DNA of 64,000 nt, from assembly GCA_947462335.1 (NCBI GenBank), contig OX381707.1, positions 33,407,618 through 33,471,617 of the forward strand, read 5' to 3'. Below the pieces are notes generated by a model. That model was not told the origin of the DNA. It saw only the letters and a program-made list of their open reading frames with translations, and did no database searches. Below, piece after piece: positions 49,972 to 63,060 of the stretch. Each line of letters begins with the position of its first letter. The first letter of the stretch is position 1. Made by a program: the position numbers and the translations under genes. This DNA is from Harmothoe impar. Its lineage: Eukaryota; Annelida; Polychaeta; Phyllodocida; Polynoidae.

Positions 49972-51225
49972 CACTGATAATAAAACCTATAGTCAGTACT
50001 GACTATACCGTCATATTTTGACCCCCGTAGTCAGATGATTACATAATGTTAGTCGCATATTAGTCATAAAGATAGTCAGGAGTGACTATATGTGGATCAC
50101 ACAAATTGATGGTGTCACAGGAATGTGTGCACAGGAAACTGTTAGGATTCAAAATTGAATGCTCAACTGACTTCAGGTAGGCACCTCCGATTCTATCTAA
50201 ATGACTCATTTACACATATCCCTGTGTGTTAGATCTTTTGTTAATGTTGAGCATGCTTACTTAAAACATCATAGAACACATGCATTCTCAAGTTTGATTG
50301 AAGTATCATGTGATTTTGTTCAAATTCTAATCATGTGACTGTGGATCTCTAGGCTTCCAGACTAGAATATATAGAAGTTGACTGGGTGAAGGGTTATAGT
50401 GTGCTAGGCATATGGCCCATGCTCATTTACTTCATCCAATGATGCTAGGACAGGTACCTCCAAACATCTACACCCAGACATCTACCCCTGGACATCTACC
50501 CCCTGGGAATCTACCCCAAGGACATTAAACATTACCACAACAGGGACATCTGACATCTACCCCTGGATATCTACCCCCTGGATATCTACCTCCTAGGGCA
50601 TCTACCCCCTAGGACTTTTACCTCTGAAGAAATCTACCCCTTCCACATATGACTCAACCATATGGGCATGTGGAGGCGGTCAATGTTTCCAGGGGTAGAA
50701 GTCCTAGAGGGTAAAGGGGGTAGATGTCCTAGGGGGTAGATGTCTAGGGGTAGATGTCTGGAGGTAGGTGTCCAAGGCAGTGGATGTCCTAAGGGGTAGA
50801 AGTTCTAAGGGGTAGATGCCCATAGGGGTAAAAGTCCTACGGGGGTAAAAGTCCAACAGGGTAGATGTTCTAGGGGTAGATGTCCTGGGGTAGATGTGTT
50901 AGGGGTAGATAGTAGGCCCCAGGGGTAGATGTCTTGGGGGTAGATGCCAGGGGGGTACTTGTCCTGACTTATTGTCCTGCCGTCTCATGATTGACTATAT
51001 CTATTAGTCAGAGTGACTAACTTAGAGCATGAAAGCATTAAATTCATAGTCACTTGACTATGTATCCCAAATTAGCCGAGTTAATGCTTGACTATAGGTT
51101 GACTATATGACTAACTTACATTAGACATAGGTGACTAACTAAGTATAGCCCTTTTTGCTACGTGCACATGACTATAGAAATGTAGTCCGTAGTGACTAAC
51201 ATTCCCAGGTCCATTATTATCAGTG
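49972..51225. mobile_element. CACTG-ended transposon, copy 2
   Basis: A 1254-bp element with the same 12-bp terminal inverted repeats as copy 1 and a 2-bp TT target duplication (left 49970-49971, right 51226-51227). The first 200 bp or so and the last 244 bp are close matches to copy 1, including the TAGTCA/TGACTA array. The interior is a different, internally inverted minisatellite. Non-autonomous; CACTA/EnSpm-like by tip and duplication length. Confidence 0.85.
50451..50966. repeat. Inverted minisatellite inside transposon copy 2
   Basis: From 50451 to about 50645 the unit reads as CATCTACCCCCTGGA in variants of 14-20 bp. From about 50690 to 50966 it reads in the opposite orientation (GGGGTAGATGTCCTAG). 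The outermost arms AGGACAGGTACC and GGTACTTGTCCT also pair. The whole array is thus a hairpin of roughly 200-bp imperfect arms around a spacer near 50645-50690. Confidence 0.85.
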
Positions 51226-51717
51226 TTTGGAAAGTCATTCAACACTGCAATAGGTGCTAGGTGTTCTCTCTGCCTGACCTTCATATTCGATAACTCATAA
51301 TAGGAATATCTCAAAGAAGTAGTTAAGCAATGGGATGGCGATTTTCTTAGGGGGTGACTATTATTACTAGGCTGCACGTAACTTATTAGCACCCGGGAAT
51401 GCAGTTGGCGGCCAGACATCCCTCAAATTATCGCTCATAGTCGACCTGCCTCTGCTACATGTGCCTTCAGAATTAAATGGATGTGGCGATTATCTCCTAA
51501 CTGGGGTGATGCATGCTTTAATAGTGTGGATGGTAGCAAAAATAACTGAGAGGTGCCGAGACCTGGTGGGTGTAAGAATGCATTATAAATGAGCGAGTAG
51601 GCACTGGATTTCCCATTGCCCAACCTGGATCCAATTATAATTATCTCGCAGATTCATGTTAGGGCTACGTGCGTTTGACACACCGCTTATCCCATTACTT
51701 TACATTTGAGAGATTAG

Positions 51718-51950
51718 CACTTTAATGACCGCATATCTATTTAATGTGCTTGGTCGTCACAATCCATGAATTAAGCCTGAAGAGTGACTCGCTACATCTG
51801 CATTCAAGGATCATGCCTACCATTCAGGTGTGCAATAATCCCAGGGTCAGCATGATACCGCACTGGCGAGCTCGCAGGGGCGGCTGCATTCATGCATCAT
51901 GATGGCCAAGCTAGGACATAGTTCACTACAGCACTATGCGGCCCATAAGT
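51718..51950. mobile_element. TTAA-type MITE
   Basis: Begins after TTAG with CACTTTAATGACCGCATAT. Contains GTCGTCACAATCCATGAAT and GCATTCATGCATCATGATGG, and ends with ACTATGCGGCCCATAAGTGA. A full-length but diverged copy. Confidence 0.6.
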
Positions 51951-54140
51951 GACTAGATAGGCATGTACCCTGTGCATGTACCCGAGATGTGTTACAGACC
52001 AAACCCTATTACACATGCCTACCCTTTCACGTCCACAAGGGGTCAAGGTGCTGACAGGTTGGCAGGTTGGCAGGTTTCTTGAGAGCCTGCTGACTCCTGG
52101 AGTTGACGATGATGAAGGAGGCCAATCAATATTAATTAGGGCCGATATTGCTATCAGAATTTGAGGCTTAGCTTGATGGACCACCAGTCAGAAAGGAGTA
52201 TCTACACGGCTTTAGTGGGGTTCCTTAGCAATATGATCGTTCATTTTGTGATAGAAGTCCTCGGAAAGTTCGGAAGCCTGAATCAAAAGAAGGGGCAGAG
52301 TGAATGCGGGTGGTAGAGTTATAACTATGTGGCAAGAGTTGGGATGATTTTTGAGGAAGATTCTGGTTCTTCGGATCAGTTTGCGTGACCAGATTTGTTC
52401 TGTCCTCGGAGTTTTAGGCATGATATGTGAGGAACAATCTGCGTTCTGAAAGCAGAACTAAGATCTCGCCAGATCTGTCCATGCCAGCGACCTCTTGGTA
52501 TGGTCCCGATAATAACAAGTTTCATTCAGTTTTAGCCCCATAACGTGTATTACATGTGGGCGATGTTATGAACTAGTCTATACAAATCGAGAACAGTGGG
52601 AGGAGAATGGGATGTCGTCTTCTCTATTCTGATTGTTGAGGCAGCAGTGGTGGTTTATTTGCCAGTACCACCTGTGCCTACACTGTATACATACCCCTCT
52701 CACAGAGCAGTTTGTGTGCACTGCATACGTATACATGGGCCATATTGGACAGAAAGAGTGGCTATTCATAATAAAATTGTGCTTATGTTTGTATTAGGAG
52801 GATGTACGAAGCATCATGAATGTTATATTTCCAAACATTCTTGAGACATTTATAGTTAAGATACATATGCCAAGACCCGAATGTATATTCAGAAACGTGC
52901 GTAGACTTTATGAACAATTTGTCTGAAAATCCACACCTTCGTGCTGCATGTGGGGTTTCTTTCTCTAAGAGTAATACAATAGAGTAATACAGAGTATATT
53001 AGGCATATTTTCTCAATTCTATATAAGTAGAATTATCACAAATTCCCAAATGTATCATTATGTTGCACAAAGAGCATCATATCCCAAAATTATTCAAAAA
53101 TTCTATCAATACAAATTGAATTCACGGGTGTCGCTATTATGTAATCACAAGAGCTCCTGGAAGGATAATGTTCTGCAGAGGATAAAGTAACATTAGCCCA
53201 TTAAGGTAATAGTCTCAAATATCAGGGGCTTCTCGGGGGGGGGGGAGCTTAAGTAGTCCCCAATGTAACCATATGATGTAACAACTGACTATTGTGTGGA
53301 TGCGTGGATAAGTATGGATAGATAAGTGCAGCAGAAAGGGATCAGTACCATTCCCTAACAGCTTTTCCGAACCAATGAATTGTTGTTACATGGTGTAAAA
53401 TGGATAGAGTGTCTTGGGTGAAAATGTGCAACACATCGTTGACTTTCCCTTAAAATATTTGAGTGCATTGAGAGAAGGGTCCTGCACTTCACCGATTGTG
53501 CCATATATCTTTACCATAAATCTTCGTGGGAAATACTTGTGTTGACTTTTCAGGTGGATTTGAAAAATGCTAACGATTGCCTGTATCATTTAGGTTTACC
53601 CAGCCCTACTTCAGGAGGCCTGGTGATCCAAACCACACTTATTCTTGGCCATATACCTCTTGGTATTTATTTTAGCTTGGCAGGTATCCAGTTTGGACTA
53701 GGGATTTAGGTAATAGTCTCAATGTGACCATTGGAACGGTTTAGATTCCACTCCAACACCCTTCGGGCTAACACACTTATCCCTACTGTAAAGTTTAATA
53801 CCTGGACAATTCACAAATCCATGCTGTATAGCTCGGCCACAGATTTGAACTAATGCTAAAATGGTTTATGGTTATTTCAAATGGTAATAGCATGCTTTTA
53901 TGTGGTAACTAAAGGCCTCCTCCCGAATATGTTCTGTTGGCTATTGGATAAGTCTTCCCCGAATACATTTCCCACAGCGGGGATTGTGATTGAAACTATA
54001 AGGCGACGGTAATGTATTAATCCCAGCCCATTACCTTTACTGCTCCAAGTTTTCACATCAGAGACGGCTAGAATATGTTGTAAGATGGACAGGTGCTACA
54101 TGTCCATCACAGCAGGGAGTAAGATAGCCAGCACTGAAGC
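51951..54140. other. No gene seen
   Basis: Unique AT-rich DNA. The minus-strand frame at 52212-52421 is basic and helix-like, but I cannot match it to a family. A poly-G run lies at 53235-53245. Confidence 0.45.
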
Positions 54141-54144
54141 AGTG

Positions 54145-54225
54145 CAGCTCTTGGTATTTGAACCCACAAAGCCATGTATATCACAAATCTGATGGAATGC
54201 CAACTGAGCTAATTACCCAACTCCT
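54145..54225 (-). mobile_element. tRNA-derived SINE or tRNA pseudogene
   Basis: On the minus strand an A-box TAGCTCAGTTGG (54211-54200) is followed 35 nt later by a B-box-like GGTTCAAATACC (54164-54153). These are the internal RNA polymerase III promoter boxes of tRNA genes at the right spacing. Paired acceptor and anticodon stems are not convincing, so a SINE head or tRNA pseudogene is more likely than a working tRNA. Confidence 0.55.
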
Positions 54226-54316
54226 GCAGACATGGCACTCCATACCCCATTAAATATCTGGTAATTCATTCTCCTCACACCTGCTCTCAGCTTCTTGAAT
54301 TTCAAATTACATGTGT

Positions 54317-54390
54317 GCCTTTTTGGCATTGGCAATAGGCATTGCCAGCAGCCAACTGACTACCAGCGTGCGAGTTGAGTAAGCCGTGGT
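54317..54390 (+). repeat. Dispersed repeat fragment with GGCATTGGCA core
   Basis: GCCTTTTTGGCATTGGCA and downstream TGAGTAAGC match the repeat fragment at 33.45 kb. Confidence 0.4.
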
Positions 54391-54499
54391 GCCAGGTGTA
54401 ATTAATGGAGGGGTGGGGCAGGGAATATCATATTTGTTGAAACCATAGATATGTACCACAAAGATAACCTTTGAACTCCAGAACTTAGTCAGTAGCAAC

Positions 54500-55950
54500 G
54501 AACCTAGTTAGACATTTCTTGGCTTCTTATACGACCAACCATGGTAAGTTAATACTACATGTGTAAGGTATAGTCAGTAGTGACCAACTAACCTTGGTCA
54601 TTTCATTAAAAATGAGTATTGGACCATATCTTGTCTTGTCTGTGTCATCTTTGAATACACTGTACAACAAATTTTCAAAAATTGAAAAAAACCGGGACCA
54701 GACTCAATTATTCTTATGTATTTTGACCTGGGGAATTCAAAAATAGCACTCAAAATTGTGTGGTAAGTCTCAGTTTTCAGATTTTCACATGGTCTTATTT
54801 GTATACCCAGTTAGAGCTTATATATACACTATTTGTTCAAAAAGTAGGAAAAAGCTTCTTTTCATGTAAAACTCATTTTTAACTAGTTACATTATTAATA
54901 TATTACTGATCTGTTATAGAAATAAATATTCTTTGTGAATAAATAGGTCCAAAATAACACTTTGAAACATATAACTAGTGCTTAAAAAGGTCGCTTTGTC
55001 TTCCTATTGTATTCCCCATAAGCACCACCTCTGACCATATTTCAGCAATGTACCTGGCTAATGTTTCATGTAAAATTAGGTTTGATGGTCAAATATCCTC
55101 ATACAAGGATACCTTTTAGTAGAAAATTCATTCTGAAAGGAATTTGCAAGGCCTGTTTTGAGGTTTGCGATATTGATGAGATTTCCAATATTCTAGAGCC
55201 AATATCCAATATTTTGACTGTGTCAATGGCTACCATGGTAGCCAGAAACTGGCCTTTGTACCATTTTTGTCTACAAAAACCATTATAGATATAGAATTTT
55301 AATCCTAAAGATGTAACACCAATGATCTGTCATTGTATTCTGCATAAAGGGTTATCCGAGCAAATTTCTGTCTATTTATTACTCTTTTTGGGATTCTGGC
55401 ACTGGTGGGGGCTAAAAACAGTGATAATAGCTTCCCTGAAGGTACCTCTTGTCAGAACGGGTCACAATCCTGATCTTAGTAGCTTAAAAAAATGTTATAT
55501 CGCTCTCGGATGAATCTATATATTTTATGGTATTTTTTCAATTAATATCGGTAAAATATCACTAATTTAGCTTCATAACAGTGTAGAATCCTATTTTTTA
55601 CGGTATGTTACCACTAAATGTGCTTCAGAGTCATGTTGTCTCTGCCAGGCAAACAAAATTGACCATATTTTATGAATGCTGTCCCTGCTGTATATTGGTC
55701 GGACTATATATTCAGTAGTAGACCGACAAATAATCATGGTTGGAATATCTTGAAACTGAGACTTATTAGGCATTTTTTACCATCATTTTTGGATTCAGTG
55801 ACCTCAAATTAGTCTAGTCAGGTAGGTCTGCCCCCGGTTTTTTTTTCGTCGTTGTACAGTGATATCAGTTCGTCATTCTTATCAATATCCCTATGACTAA
55901 CTTGGGATAGCCACTACAGACAAAGGCCCGGAGCATCTAGATTATCAGTG
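54500..55950. mobile_element. Degenerate outer CACTG element
   Basis: The right tip ATTATCAGTG at 55941-55950 equals the tip of copies 1 and 2. TAGTCAGTAGTGACCAACTAAC near 54580 and CTATGACTAACTTGGGATAG near 55890 resemble their subterminal motifs. No clear left tip is seen, so the left limit is approximate. It hosts the nested element at 54658-55861. Confidence 0.4.
54658..55861. mobile_element. Nested CACTG-ended transposon of a second family
   Basis: 1204 bp with terminal inverted repeats starting CACTGTACAAC and imperfectly continuing for about 120 bp (AAACCGGG, CAGAC, TAAGTCTCAGTTT landmarks on both sides). It is flanked by a 3-bp ATA duplication (54655-54657 and 55862-55864). Tips and 3-bp duplication fit CACTA/EnSpm. 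The interior has no transposase; a perfect 16-bp palindrome GGCTACCATGGTAGCC lies at about 55230-55245. Confidence 0.75.
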
Positions 55951-56494
55951 TAGCAGACCTAGCTGGTTCAACTGCCTCTCAGCGCTCGCTTGGACAAAAT
56001 GCCTGAGGCAAATATGACAGAGCCTTTAGAAATGATGGTGTTCATGTTTAGAATGTGTGATTTACATTTTGTGATTGGATAGCGGTGATTTATTACACAG
56101 AAACCATCCCATACATAACTGAGTACTACATCCATGCAGAATAAAGAAAATGCTGAGCTGATCTTCCCTAAAGAAAGTATGCTACGGTGGTGGTTGGTAT
56201 CCCCTTGGGCCCTCCTCGTCTTCTGGTATGCTAATGTCATTCATGGCTACAGTATATGCGACGTACTTTATTATAGAGATGTCAGCATGTACGATGAACT
56301 TCTCATATCGAGCAGTTCTGAGCAGTTCCCTTTATAAATAGGTGACCGATAGATGAGCGTGTCTGACGTGGGAGAAAATCTTCAATTTATATACTGCCTC
56401 AGCCTGCTCATTATGTGTCTGCAGTGCTTAGGGAAGATGATAGAGCTGTGAGGGAGGTGACAGTGTGAGCAGATGATATGGTCTCGTGTCGGGT

Positions 56495-56587
56495 ATAAGG
56501 AGTAGCTCAATGGGTAGGGGTATTACCTCAAAGAGTTTCTCAAGGAAATGATGAGGTTGTGTCAGTCTGGTTCAAATATTTTAAGGA
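56495..56587 (+). mobile_element. tRNA-derived SINE fragment
   Basis: A-box TAGCTCAATGGG (56503-56514) and B-box-like GGTTCAAATATT (56569-56580), 54 nt apart, on the plus strand. The B-box is eroded, so it is most likely an old SINE head. It does not clearly align with the 54.2-kb copy outside the boxes. Confidence 0.5.
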
Positions 56588-56708
56588 CAGAATGGTGCCT
56601 GAAGGTTGAACTTTCATATAATATGCTGTTGTGAGTTTTCTAGTCGTCTGTTGTCTGTTGACTGTTTAGCCTCTGGATATCTGGCCAGCTGTATCTGTAC
56701 CCGCCTAA

Positions 56709-56957
<249 letters not shown>

Positions 56958-56959
56958 GC

Positions 56960-59900
56960 CTGCCCCCTCCCTGGTCCCCTGATGCCCCCAGTATGAATGT
57001 CTCCCCTCCCTTTGAGTCTCCCCTCATCGGGATGCACTGCTGATCATGGTTTTCTATGCTGTTTTCCATTAACACATATCCACAAAGAATACAACACACA
57101 GAACGTCCCCTCTGTATCGTGTATGGAGCATCTAGTATTTATGAACGTATTCAGCATGGTTTTCATCGCACTGCACATACATAAACATAAGGTGCACGAT
57201 GAAACTATCTATGAAGTATGCATAGCACCGTATAGATAGCTTGATGAATAGAAGTTGTATGGTTGCCCTGTGGTGCTGTATCAATATACTTCTTAACACT
57301 TTACTTATATGCAGTGCTGTATGAGGAGTGATGCAACTAATTCGCAGAGACAGTTCCATGGGACCATGACAACTGCACATTCACTCCATCTGAACGACTG
57401 TTACAAAAATAGTGTTCATATTATCAACTATATAACTAAGTGAGCCTACATTAAAATACATGATTGAAAAGAAAGTATGTACTAGATGCGGGGAAAAGTA
57501 ATTAGGCTGTGGATAAAGTTTGATTCAGAACATTTTCCTCTCTGAAAGGGACAGTTCCAAATGTGATGAAATACTAGAAACTGATGGGAGAAAACACAAA
57601 AATAATATTGAATAATAAAGAAGGACCATATCAATGCATCCTTGTCACCCAGCAGTGGGACATGTGAGTGCAGACCTGACAGTGTGGACACCCAGTGATG
57701 AGGTTATCTACAAGGGGTAATGCTCCATGTAGTGGACCACTCAGCAGGACACTGTGCATGTCCATTAAGCAGCAGTGTAGGGAGGAGAGCTACTACTCAG
57801 GGACTCAACAAGCTAGATAAACTTTACTAATGACCGGCCACTCTCAGACCCTGCTCACACAGCATAGGGCTCGATATCCAATAAGGGCCATGGGAGAGCT
57901 CTAAGTTATGACAATCTGTATTCAGTTATCATTAATTCTAGCCATGATATGGTTGTGAATCATGATTTTGGAATATAAGTACATTAATTGATAGCATTAC
58001 TCTGATGTGATTCTTCACTTTCTTTCTGATTATCAACGGAATTTTATGACATAAAGTTTGGAACGCAAAAAATGTTAAGAAAGCTATGCCTCAACTCACA
58101 AAATATGATATCCCAAAGAAATGCAGGCGTGTGCCAAGTGCATGCTGCTAGGATTCCCACTGTGAACTATTCACTTTTTGAAGTTGTATTGTTCTGCATT
58201 GGAGTTTGGACTGAAGAAAAGGGGTTAGCATGAACTATACTGGTAACTTTATATGAGGCTTGTTGGGCATTGGCAGTACTGATAATTGTATGTACCAGAA
58301 AGGAAATGAGCAGCCTCTCATCAGGAGAGTCAAACACCCTCGAGCTGCTCCTTTGTCACCGGGCAACTCATTCCACCATGAGAGAGCAATACTCGAACCA
58401 CAGAACCCGATCGGGGTCACAAAAGGGAGCCATCATCAATATTCCTACACAATCATCACTTCAAGCGAGATGTCGAGCGAGATTTCCTTTTTTCACCGTG
58501 ATTATTTCCTCTGAGGTGTGCTATGGTGGGTTGGCGAGCCCTTCAATGGCTGGTCCCCCTTTGGAGTGCTATGCTGTTGAATGACCTCATTTCCGTAGCA
58601 CCTGCTCATGGCCTTCGGGCAACGAGCAGCTCTGAGCAGTTGGAAAATTGAGGTCATGCTCCTGCCACCCATGACGCTCGCTTTTTTATATAATGTGGGG
58701 ATGGCAGGAAATCGAACCGGTTTTGCGTGGAAGGACATAATTTGTTTTGCTAATTGAAAGGTGTTTTGGGGTTGTTTTTCTGTCAAGCGGACACCAGGTT
58801 GGGTACTCGTCTCGGAGGAGATCAATAGTGCGTTGACATAGATCCATTTATAGCTTGTCAGACATGGGATATGGTACATAAAATATACTTATTTATACAT
58901 AGAAGCAAGTGGATTTAGGTATATGACAATAACGATCTCCCTTTAGTCTGGCAGAAGCGATCTTAGGGTTCAGCATTTTGTCAAACATAAGCCATTTTAA
59001 CAAAAGAGTTGTCAATGTATTTGTGCCTCTGATACAAATTATGTTAGTTCCCAATCATTGTTGTAGGGATTGAATATTCCAATGGGTGACATTTTATCTT
59101 GCTACCAAGTAACAAAAATCGGAGAGATTTTTCAATCGCGAATAAAACTGGCTTATTTTGATTTAAGCAACATATAATAATACTGATATAGGTACTACAG
59201 TATGGGAAAATGTTATATTGGAATGAGTATCCTTTTTCGATAAGGTCAGAATAAAGGTAAACTGTGTACTGTTCAAAGAGCACATCTGGAAGACATGTGC
59301 AATAGATAGATCCAGGAAACTGGCTCTACTATGGATTAGCCATTGGCAGTAGGTTTTTATGGCCTCCAGTGGCGTCTAGAAGGCAGTTGGGGAGTCTGCT
59401 ATATGTCTGGGACCACCTGGCACTGGAATCTCTGCAGACCAAGTAGAGGGGTAAGCCACTCTCCCTGCTAGGTACTGTCTCATTACATCTCTGCTCCAAA
59501 GTGCTAAAGACCCTCTGGCAGGAGGTGACCAATATGCCGTTTATTGGATACTTTTCCACCCACTAATCTACCCGAGTCACATAAAGACTGAGTTGAACTA
59601 AAACTCTTTTATTTATACTGAAAAGCAGGTTGGTCTAAGACCTAACATCCACCTCTTTCCAGTTGAGGGTACATGGAATATTTCTGGATCGAGGTTTCAA
59701 ATCTATAATAATGATAAAATTGATAATAAAATGAGAAGGCGTAGGCTTATAGCCATGATTTAGTGTAATAGAAATTGGATGATGGAATTTCATAAGTATT
59801 TGGACAGATGAACTTGTCCAGGTCAAGTGGTGGGACATCATGATCTTCCTGCATTGACTCGATTAACTTTAATCATTGGTTTGATGCAGCAAGAACTAGA

Positions 59901-62680
59901 TAACGTTCTCAAACTGCTCTTTCCTTAGCTTGGGGCGGAGTGACAATACACACTAACACAATAAAGCTGCATGATCTTTAGAAGGCAGAGTCAGGCTATG
60001 CCTGTGGCGGGTAGACGGGGAGGGGCTGGTTGGCTAGTTGTATACTAAACTTGAGATAGCCATAGCCTCAGCCAGAAGGATCTGTAGCGTTTGGGCCTTG
60101 AAGGGATTTGGCTTAAATAAACATTGGCTGCACACCAATTTCTCCTGATGTATTCGGATTGTTTGGTTTGTATCTACACAACTTATCAGTTTCTGTACAT
60201 AATATGTGTGGTGTTGTTTGATATGGTGAGTATATGAATGTACACACAGAATGCAATTTACAAAATCTGTGGATTCTCTTGCTTTCGTATTCATTGTGTA
60301 TTCTCTCCAAGGGTCCTGATAAAGTGTTGTGCGATTCAAAACATCATTTTCCAGTCGCCAGAAAAACCGAAATAGGGCATTTGAATAGAAGCAAATAAGT
60401 TACAACATGACATCATCATTTAGGGTAGAACGATCTAGAGTCAACCACGTACTCTGAGATGTCCACCTTAACAATGTAGTTATTCATGTATGGTGTAGTC
60501 TCTGTTTGTCCTTTGCTGGAAAGAGTAACACTTAAAGTGTACTGTGATACACAAGAAGAAGGGTTATGATGCATGAGTGACTATAAAATTGGGATGGACA
60601 TCTCAGGGTACGTGGTTGACTCTAGGTCAATCTACCCTATAATCCCATGAAGTGGGGGAAAATAACTCATTACTGATGACTCAACTCATTGTAAAGTGGA
60701 CCAGGTCTTAGTTTTGGGGTGGAGGCAGGCCTATAGCTGAAATATATGACTAGAGTTAAACTGAACCGCGGGAGTTAGACTCCCCTCCAGTCCCTGCTTA
60801 GTCCGCCCTGTTTAGTATCCGCGGTGATCCCTGACCAGACTAACAGCAGGCAGGGTAAAATAGCCTGGGGAGGGCAGTAGTAGTTAATGTACTGAGACTG
60901 GTCTACAGGCCTACTGGAGGAAGACCAGCACCTAGACTATACAGGAACCATGCCTGCTACTCCACGGTATAACTCCATCAGACTGATAGGCGATGTTTGA
61001 GGGAAAGACATTTTTTTGAAAAAAAGGGTGTCTACATGTATAAAGCAGTCATATTCTGGCTCTGATAGAAAATAAAACTGGAAGTGAAGAGAAAATGAAA
61101 TCAGTCTGCAGGCTACCTTTTTGACGTGCGTGTAAGGAATTCTTAAAATGTGAAAGGTTTTGACCATTTCCACTCCTTAACGTATGCCACACGAACTGAA
61201 ACCTGCCTCTGTAATAGCATCCAGTCTATTCGACATGTTAGATATGAATGAGAATATAATATGGACAGAATTGAAAGATGGACGGGGTGTAAGCGGGGTG
61301 GTCGTTATGCCTTCGGTGTGCTTTCAGGCAATCCCACATAACTCCCTCCATCTATCAATCTCCAGATATGAGACTTGCCATGTTGACTGCTCCAAACCAA
61401 TATATCCTGTATGATATTCTATATATTATGTATAACATAATTATCTTATTCATTGATTATTGTGAATTCGTTTTTATTGTGTACTGTTCTATAGAGAAAG
61501 AGATAAAATTCCATTACTATAAAGATGTGTCTTTCTAAAAGAGGTCCATAAATGATACATGTAGGTTTTTATGTATGTAAGTGGCACAAAACGCTATGCC
61601 AGTCTTTTATCGTATCCAATAAGGATAACAAGATCATAATACAGTTTTTTAAAAGGGTGATGATTCTCATGCCTGTATATAATCCCAGACAGATGCTCCG
61701 TCAGTCCCTCCGTTTTGGATGGCCTTATGGAATAAAACAAAGGATCTTGATCTTAAAAACAAATGGACCTTGATTGAAAGGCCTTCTTTAGAACACACCA
61801 TCTGCTAATTATGCATTTTAGGAATAAACATTAGGCCTAATGGTGCAATGTATAACTCATGAAATAATTACATCCACAAAAAAGATCTGACCAGCATCTT
61901 CTACAGCGTGGGATGATGGATGGGGCTAGTTGTCAATGCCACCTAGCGGGATTTATGAGCAATAGCCCCTTTCTGGTGGCGCCCTCAATAATGGGACCAG
62001 CCTTTATCCCTGAAAGCTGCCCCTTATGGCACTCTGTGAGGTTTCTATAGAGGAATATGAGCCGCATAATGTATGGGGATCTCCATCCTCAAGTCACAGG
62101 GGTGTAATGTGGAGGGAAATGTGTTGCTGATGTGGTGGGTCAAGTAGGAGAGCCTATGGGAATGTGGGGTGGGCTGCTATTGCACAGGGGATACTATACA
62201 CTATCATCATAATATGATGATAGTAGATATAACATACAAATTCTCAGCGCTAGGTGTCATTATTTTTGTGCTTATGACTAAAGTGCATAATAGGTGATAT
62301 TATTATACTTATCGTTATAGCTTACCACATCAATAGCGTCAACGCTGTTATTGTTTTGCTTCACGAGATGAGGTTGACTATTCAAAATGTCACATGAACT
62401 CAAATTGTACACAGGTTTTTTTATGTTATATTTCAACTACTCATGGCAAGTCTACTTTCCACAACATTTTGTCTCTGGCCTGGGGCTTGTCACGTCATTT
62501 AATCCTGAAAGCAATTTCCAAAAATATAAATGTTACCTGTCATATGCTCTATCCTCTTTTTAAAAGCTGCTGACAATTTGTTATTGCTGACCTTATTTGC
62601 AATGTGGAGGAAGGACATTAAAAAGTTCCCAACACCCGTGATAGGCAATATGGTTTGTAGGCAGTTGGCATAAGAGAGTC
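56960..62680. other. No gene seen; unique DNA
   Basis: No repeats beyond short ones. Open frames under 130 codons without recognisable motifs. A GGGCATTGGCAG repeat fragment lies at 58257-58350 and GAGCAGCTC at 58624-58632. A 10-bp inverted repeat with a 3-nt centre lies at 62201-62223. Confidence 0.5.
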
Positions 62681-62689
62681 ATGAACGTT

Positions 62690-63060
62690 GTCAATGGCAA
62701 TAAACCATTCATACACCCACCCCGTTGGCAGTCGCGAATCGCGACACTTGGCGGCTGGGTAATGCAATAGGCGAGAGGAGGCGGGGACTTTTATGGAGTC
62801 AATGAATAATCAAGATGCCTGCCTAATGGGACCAGGAAGAAAATATGGGCCGACGGCGGAATAAAAAGCATTTTGGGTTTGGTTTGTGTTTCCTCGCTGT
62901 TGCCTCATTGACTCGCGGCATTGGATTATTGCATAGTTAGCATTGGTTTGTTGATGCCACAGGATCCAATCATCTTCTTGCATGCCGAGCATTTTTGATG
63001 ATTGTGCTCTTATTAATAAGGTACTAGCACACATGGTCAGGTGTAATACCCATAATCAGG
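62690..63060. promoter_or_regulatory. Homeodomain-site-rich, locally CpG-rich stretch
   Basis: A 15-bp palindrome GTCGCGAATCGCGAC lies at 62731-62745, then TTGGCGGC and GAGGCGGGG. A series of homeodomain-like words follows: CATTCATA, TTTTATGG, AATAATCAAG, TTATTGCAT, CAATCATC, TTATTAATAA. Such mixtures are common in developmental enhancers. There is no second copy to test conservation. Confidence 0.3.

Noticed and set aside
52212..52421. Basic minus-strand frame that looks like a DNA-binding helix region of a transposase
   Set aside because: No catalytic DDE/D residues, no terminal repeats around it and no alignable family from memory.
58235..58420. Minus-strand frame faintly like the end of a reverse transcriptase (tryptophan and ELP words)
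   Set aside because: Similarity is limited to a few residues and no catalytic motif or neighbouring domain is present.
58690..58720. B-box-like CCGGTTCGATTTCC on the minus strand
   Set aside because: No A-box or tRNA fold at the right distance.
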